Source: Methanobacteriota archaeon
GTDB taxonomy: Archaea; Thermoplasmatota; Thermoplasmata; RBG-16-68-12
DNA length: 6,445 bases
Reading direction: 5' to 3'
NCBI GenBank assembly: GCA_005879015.1
Contig: VBMC01000268.1
Span: 1 to 6,445, forward strand
Under the pieces are notes generated by a model. It searched no databases. It saw only the letters and a list, made by a program, of their open reading frames with translations, and was not told the origin of the DNA. Positions 5,006-6,445 of the stretch are shown here, piece after piece. Every line of letters begins with the position of its first letter. Positions within the stretch are counted from its first letter, which is position 1. The position numbers and the translations under genes were made by a program.

Positions 5006-6445
5006 ATGCGCGTTGTGGAGGGTCGCTCAGGCTCGCGGCTGCGGCTATGGATTGGAGTTCTTGTCACGGTCCTCATGGTGGCGGCTTTCACGCCCGCGGT
5101 CCTCAACGGGTCCACGATGTCCGCGAAGTCCCAAACCATCCCGGCCGGTGTATCCTCGAAAGCCGTCGTGCTCGCCGGGGCCGGCCATTTCGCTCCGCCG
5201 CATTCCGACAGCGGATACGATGCGAACGGGAACGGCCTGTTCGACTTTCTCCTCGTGAACGCGAGCGTTCAGATAACGGCGCCGGGGAACTTTACCGTTT
5301 CCGGGACGCTCCATAAGGCAAATTCCACCCTGCAGATCCACAACTTGACGTCGGCAGGCCTTCCGGTGGGGCCCGCGAACCTCACGATCTGGTTCGATGG
5401 TCGGCCCATCAACCAGAGCGGCATCGATGGGCCGTACACGGTCGACCTCATCTTGGTCAACGAAACCTCCTCGCTGCTCGACATCGGCAAACACACCACG
5501 CAACCCTACAGCCATCTCGACTTCGATCCGATGCCCGCCTTCATGACTCCCCCTCATCCGGATTCCGGCCAGGACACGAATGGGAACGGTCTCTTCGACC
5601 TCCTGAACGTCGACGTCCAAGTCCAAGTGAATGTGCCTGCTAATTACAGCGTGAGTGCGTTCTTGCACACGGCGAATTCCACGCTCGCCTTGTTCGCCTT
5701 CGCCTCGGTGTTTCTCCCCATCGGGCCGGGATCGATTCGGGTCTCCTTCCCCGGATGGCCGATTAACCAATCGGGAGTCGATGGGCCGTATACCGTCGAA
5801 CTGCAGCTCTACGAGAGCTCCACGGGCTTCCCCCTTGGGTCGAATACCACGACGACCCAGGCATACAGCCATCTCGACTTCGATCCGATACCCGCCTTCA
5901 TGACTCCGCCGCATCCCGACTCGGGCGAGGACACGAACGGTAACGGTCTCTTCGACTTCCTGAACGTCGACGTCCAGGTCCATGCGAATCTACCCGACAA
6001 TTACACCGTGAACGGGTTCTTGCACACCGCGAACTTCACTCTCGCCGAGTTCGCCTCCGGGTCGGCCTTCCTCCCGATCGGGCCGGGATCGATTCGGGTT
6101 CCGTTCGCCGGAGGACCGATCAACCAATCGGGAATTGATGGGCCGTATACGGTCGAACTTCAGCTCTCAGAGGCCGGGTCGTCCGTGCTCCTCGGGATGA
6201 ATACCACGACGACGCAGGCGTACAGTCATCTCGCCTTCGATGGGCCCACTCCTGTCCCCCCGATTCAATCGTCTTCCGCCGTGACCACCCCGACGATTGA
6301 CGGGGTGATCACGTCCGGCGAATGGAACGACTCGACCCTCGTCAACCTGACGGCGATTTCCGGGAACACACTACCCGCCTATCTTCTCGTGAAGAACAGT
6401 CCGACGATGCTCTACATGGCGTACGACGCCGTAGGGGACACGTCG
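5006..6445 (+). CDS. Secreted/cell-surface repeat protein with Ca-loop-like repeats and a CBM9/DOMON-like domain (3' end outside window)
   Basis: The frame is open from ATG 5006 to the window edge, 480 codons, with no stop seen. The first 40 residues form a typical export signal: basic start, hydrophobic core at 14-28 (LWIGVLVTVLMVAAF), then a polar stretch; no lipobox Cys is present. Three tandem repeats of about 119 residues occupy about 62-412. Each opens with P-H-x-D-S-G followed by D-[AT]-N-G-N-G-L-F-D (Asp72, Asp190 and Asp309 begin these), resembling EF-hand/dockerin-type calcium loops, and ends with Q-P/A-Y-S-H-L. About 18 N-x-S/T sequons suggest heavy N-glycosylation, as in archaeal surface proteins. 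A Pro/Ser/Thr linker (413-429) leads into TIDGVITSGEWNDSTLVNL (430-448) and LLVKNSPTMLYMAYD, resembling the N-terminal strands of CBM9/DOMON-like sandwiches. It is divergent from the permease operon. Ligand and anchor, probably encoded beyond the edge, are unknown. Confidence 0.9.
   Translation, partial: MRVVEGRSGSRLRLWIGVLVTVLMVAAFTPAVLNGSTMSAKSQTIPAGVSSKAVVLAGAGHFAPPHSDSGYDANGNGLFDFLLVNASVQITAPGNFTVSGTLHKANSTLQIHNLTSAGLPVGPANLTIWFDGRPINQSGIDGPYTVDLILVNETSSLLDIGKHTTQPYSHLDFDPMPAFMTPPHPDSGQDTNGNGLFDLLNVDVQVQVNVPANYSVSAFLHTANSTLALFAFASVFLPIGPGSIRVSFPGWPINQSGVDGPYTVELQLYESSTGFPLGSNTTTTQAYSHLDFDPIPAFMTPPHPDSGEDTNGNGLFDFLNVDVQVHANLPDNYTVNGFLHTANFTLAEFASGSAFLPIGPGSIRVPFAGGPINQSGIDGPYTVELQLSEAGSSVLLGMNTTTTQAYSHLAFDGPTPVPPIQSSSAVTTPTIDGVITSGEWNDSTLVNLTAISGNTLPAYLLVKNSPTMLYMAYDAVGDTS
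5189..6241 (+). repeat. Three tandem repeats of about 354-357 bp inside the surface-protein gene
   Basis: Repeat units run approximately 5189-5539, 5540-5896 and 5897-6241. Equivalent D-S-G codons at 5207, 5561 and 5918 give periods of 354 and 357 bp (118 and 119 codons). Units 2 and 3 are the closest pair: they share a 23-base exact match starting at 5720 and 6077 and long near-identical stretches around the calcium-loop codons. Unit 1 is more diverged. This suggests that the 2/3 duplication is more recent, or that gene conversion keeps these units alike. Confidence 0.9.

Noticed and set aside
5045..5983. A 312-codon minus-strand open frame opposite the surface-protein gene
   Set aside because: Its repeats only mirror the codons of the sense gene. 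The plus-strand frame has a TATA box, an export signal, conserved motifs and synonymous differences between repeats.
5189..6241. CRISPR array
   Set aside because: The repeats are about 357 bp long, diverged and protein-coding; there are no short identical repeats with unique spacers.
1..6445. tRNA or rRNA genes, insertion sequences or phage attachment sites
   Set aside because: I saw no cloverleaf-type sequence, conserved rRNA motifs, transposase coding region or terminal inverted repeats.

Overview
This 6.4 kb window has high G+C and probably comes from an archaeon, most likely a Euryarchaeota/Thermoplasmatota-like lineage. The clues are TATA-type promoter elements at archaeal spacings from start codons, one start placed as for a leaderless transcript, an HxlR-type winged-helix regulator, a two-FtsX-domain permease of the MacB-like superfamily, and a secreted repeat protein rich in N-glycosylation sequons. 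The lineage is inference; no rRNA or other marker gene is present.

Layout, left to right. Positions 1-109 hold no gene I can support. An HxlR-family regulator lies on the minus strand (110-637). It is followed by about 360 bp without a convincing gene, containing a perfect 16-bp palindrome (713-728) that may be an operator. A small protein with two membrane helices and a charged cytoplasmic tail is on the plus strand (about 1017-1403). It ends 3 bp from the convergent end of an ABC ATPase gene (1407-2093, minus). The ATPase is the second gene of a minus-strand operon whose first gene (2096-4746) encodes the partner permease. The permease gene is broken: two reading frames meet near 3196, and the transmembrane helix expected just before the second extracellular domain is missing, so a deletion of roughly 100 bp (length 3n+1) is a better explanation than a single-base error.

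A 259-bp divergent promoter region (4747-5005) separates the permease from a plus-strand gene that starts at 5006 and runs off the right edge (480 codons visible). It encodes a secreted protein with three tandem repeats of about 119 residues, each opening with a calcium-loop-like D-x-N-x-N-G motif, and then the start of what looks like a CBM9/DOMON-like beta-sandwich domain.

How the parts fit: the ATPase and permease would form a mechanotransmission-type (MacB/LolCDE-like) ABC system acting on envelope substrates or surface lipoproteins. The divergent surface protein could be functionally connected to it, but shared control is inference from position only. The two most notable points are the broken permease with its missing helix and the repeat architecture of the surface protein.
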